From Halanaerobacter jeridensis (GTDB lineage: Bacteria; Bacillota; Halanaerobiia; Halobacteroidales; Halobacteroidaceae): 64,000 nt of DNA. The stretch spans positions 1 through 64,000 of the forward strand of contig NZ_JAFBDQ010000008.1 of NCBI RefSeq assembly GCF_016908315.1, written 5' to 3'. Made by a program: the position numbers and the translations under genes. A model generated the notes under the pieces. It saw only the letters and a program-made list of their open reading frames with translations. It had not been told where the DNA came from and did not search any database. Shown here in pieces: positions 62,556 to 64,000 of the stretch. Numbering within the stretch: position 1 is the stretch's first letter; each line of letters starts with the position of its first letter.

Positions 62556-62710
62556 ACTTTTCTCTTTTCTTGTCACTGCTTCACTATTTACTCTTTAATC
62601 TTTACTGATTACTGTTTCACTGCTTCACTGTTCTTACTGTTTTTTTCTTGTTACTCTTTTCTTTTCTTGTCTCTCTTTACTCTTTTCTTGTCTCTCTTTA
62701 CTCTTTACTG
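62556..62710. repeat. Purine-rich (minus strand) degenerate repeat overlapping the msbA stop
   Basis: Plus strand: TACTCTTTTCTTGTCTCTCTT occurs twice in tandem near 62670-62700 (units of 21 bases), next to looser TTCACTGCTTCACTG units. The msbA stop (TAA within AGTAAAGAG, minus strand) lies in the tract. Same family as 12664, 15905, 33779 and 35765. Confidence 0.7.
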
Positions 62711-64000
62711 CCTTTAAGTTGTACTTCATATAAATCACTATAGACACCATCATATTCTAATAACTCATCATGTGTTCCTTGTTCAACAATCTGTCCTTCT
62801 TCCATAACTACAATTCGGTCAGCATTCAATACTGTTGACAATCTGTGCGCAATGACAAAAGTAGTTCTGTTCTCCATTAATCGCTCTAATGCTTCTTGAA
62901 CTAAGGCCTCAGATTCAGTATCTAAGGAAGAAGTAGCCTCGTCTAAGATTAAGATTTCTGGATCCTTTAAGATTGCACGAGCAATAGCAATTCTTTGCTT
63001 TTGTCCTCCAGATAAACCTGCTCCTCTTTCGCCTAGCTCAGTATCATAACCATCTTCAAAGTTCATAATAAAGTCATGAGCATTAGCAGCTTTAGCCGCA
63101 GCAATTACTTCATCACGACTAGCATCTAAATCACCATAGAGGATATTATCTTCAATAGTACCGCCAAAGAGAATAGTTTCTTGTGGTACTATACCCATCT
63201 TAGATCGTAAAGAATCAACATTATAGTCTTTAATATCAATATCATCTAAATAGATCTGTCCGTGGTCAGGGTCATAAAAACGAGGGATTAAGTTAACTAA
63301 AGTAGACTTTCCAGCCCCACTATGACCTACTAAAGCAATCATTTGACCAGGGTCAACTTCTAAATTGATATTATCAAGGGCCAACTCATCGTCATCATAG
63401 CTAAAGCTGACTTCTTCTAACTCAATAGTCCCCTCTACATCCTCTAATTCCTGCGCTTGCGGAGAATTTTGAATTGAGGGTTGAATATCAATGATTTCAA
63501 AAATTCTCTCTGCTGCAGACATAGCCCGCTGAATAGTTCCTGATAACTTCGTTAAGGACTTAAGAGGATTGGTAATATATAATAATAAGGTGAAAAATCC
63601 TGTCAGTTCACCAGTTGTCATATGTCCTTTAATTACATCTAAGCCACCATACCACAGCACAACTAAAAAAGACATTGCTGCTAAAAACTCAGTTACCGGC
63701 GTCAAAGTAGCATTTAGCTGCGAGTTCTTTAAATTGGCCCGGAAGTTAGCTTTATTCTGTTCTTGAAAACGTTCATACTCATATTCCTCGCGACCAAAAG
63801 ACTTCACAACTCGAATTCCACTAATTGTCTCTTGTAAAATATCAGACACATTAGCTACTTTTACCTGCGCCCTCTTACTCACCTTTCTAATCTTACGATT
63901 GAACTTATCAACTACAAAACCAATCACCGGAAAGATTACAAAAGCAATTAAGGTTAAACGCCAATTATCATAAAATAACTTTCCAATTCCTAAAGCTAAA
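62698..64000 (-). CDS. msbA: Lipid A export ABC transporter MsbA-like, 5' end outside window
   Basis: A half-transporter with the membrane domain fused to an ATPase; 433 C-terminal residues are visible. The open frame continues to the window edge, so the GTG near 63927 (VIGFVVDKF) is not the start. The visible membrane part has VADILQET-like (ANVSDILQETISGIRVVKSF) and three hydrophobic segments. The ATPase has Walker A GHSGAGKSTLVN, the signature GAGLSGGQKQRIAIAR, Walker B ILILDEATSSLDTESE and the H-loop FVIAHRLST. Its place at the head of the lipid A cluster supports MsbA over a drug exporter of the same family. Confidence 0.85.
   Translation of the reverse strand, partial: LALGIGKLFYDNWRLTLIAFVIFPVIGFVVDKFNRKIRKVSKRAQVKVANVSDILQETISGIRVVKSFGREEYEYERFQEQNKANFRANLKNSQLNATLTPVTEFLAAMSFLVVLWYGGLDVIKGHMTTGELTGFFTLLLYITNPLKSLTKLSGTIQRAMSAAERIFEIIDIQPSIQNSPQAQELEDVEGTIELEEVSFSYDDDELALDNINLEVDPGQMIALVGHSGAGKSTLVNLIPRFYDPDHGQIYLDDIDIKDYNVDSLRSKMGIVPQETILFGGTIEDNILYGDLDASRDEVIAAAKAANAHDFIMNFEDGYDTELGERGAGLSGGQKQRIAIARAILKDPEILILDEATSSLDTESEALVQEALERLMENRTTFVIAHRLSTVLNADRIVVMEEGQIVEQGTHDELLEYDGVYSDLYEVQLKGSKE

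Noticed and set aside
62529-62717. Plus-strand small Phe/Leu-rich protein
   Set aside because: It is the translation of the CT-rich degenerate repeat; no ribosome-binding site, and composition follows from the repeat.
63569-63927. GTG at 63927 as the start of the ABC transporter
   Set aside because: The frame stays open to the window edge and the residues before it continue the membrane domain (FYDNWRLTLIAFVIFP), so the gene is cut by the window.
1-64000. tRNA, rRNA, CRISPR arrays, prophage or transposase genes
   Set aside because: No cloverleaf, rRNA-like GC-rich block, regularly spaced repeats or transposase motifs were seen on either strand.

Overview
The window looks like a chromosomal piece of a low-GC, AT-rich Firmicute that has an outer membrane, most like Halanaerobiales (Halobacteroides/Orenia type); this assignment is inference. 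The evidence is a full set of Kdo/lipid A/LPS-export genes (kdsA, kdsB, kdsC, kdsD, lpxK, an LpxL-type acyltransferase, msbA, lptA/B/C/F, lptD), an SLH-domain outer-membrane protein of the OmpM type, several predicted beta-barrels ending in an aromatic residue, very acidic exported proteins (salt adaptation), and Firmicute-style CpsB/CpsC/CpsD capsule regulators. Every gene I can support lies on the minus strand, so transcription runs from high to low coordinates. No rRNA, tRNA, CRISPR array, phage or transposase gene was seen.

Layout, read in the direction of transcription. 64000-53400: an LPS core factory: msbA (cut by the window edge), a DUF374 acyltransferase, lpxK, kdsB, kdsA, kdsD, kdsC, an LpxL-type acyltransferase, lptC, lptA, lptB, lptF. 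53400-51890: a long palindromic element, then a DUF3084 protein and a YqgF-like protein. 51890-47287: a sugar ABC transporter (binding protein plus two permeases, no ATPase) behind a cre-like operator, then galT. 47194-43251: a chemoreceptor and a porin-like barrel. 43250-41176: an SLH porin and a small secreted protein. 41019-33849: a 1011-residue InlB-repeat surface protein, a lipoprotein, a beta-barrel, and lptD. 33555-22211: a rare Kdo-transferase/heptosyltransferase fusion, a second heptosyltransferase, glycosyltransferases, a sulfotransferase and the remains of another, a WaaP-like kinase, and an O-antigen ligase/polymerase. 21827-18156: a 1223-residue lipoprotein. 17919-11435: export and control of a second polysaccharide (orphan gene, beta-barrel, Wza, CpsC, CpsD, CpsB). 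11291-1: a phosphoglycosyl transferase, manC, Wzx flippase, two sulfotransferases, glycosyltransferases, and a wbpB/wbpD/wbpE-type trio for a diacetamido-uronic acid sugar nucleotide.

Together these genes build, decorate (phosphate, sulfate, aminouronic acid) and export a lipid A-Kdo-heptose LPS and at least one further surface polysaccharide, plus the porins and surface proteins of the same outer membrane.

The most unusual signal is non-coding. The mRNA leaders of the two porin genes (43410-43475 and 45233-45293) each carry a two-tier hairpin. The stem sequences differ but both pair, and the apical part holds the same extended anti-16S sequence AAAGGAGGTG followed by ACCCC, far from any start codon. 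A weaker third example precedes the 1223-residue lipoprotein. Other points of interest are stop codons embedded in dispersed purine-rich repeats, a beta-barrel gene whose best ribosome-binding site points to an AUC start, a decayed sulfotransferase gene, and a 49-bp perfect inverted repeat.
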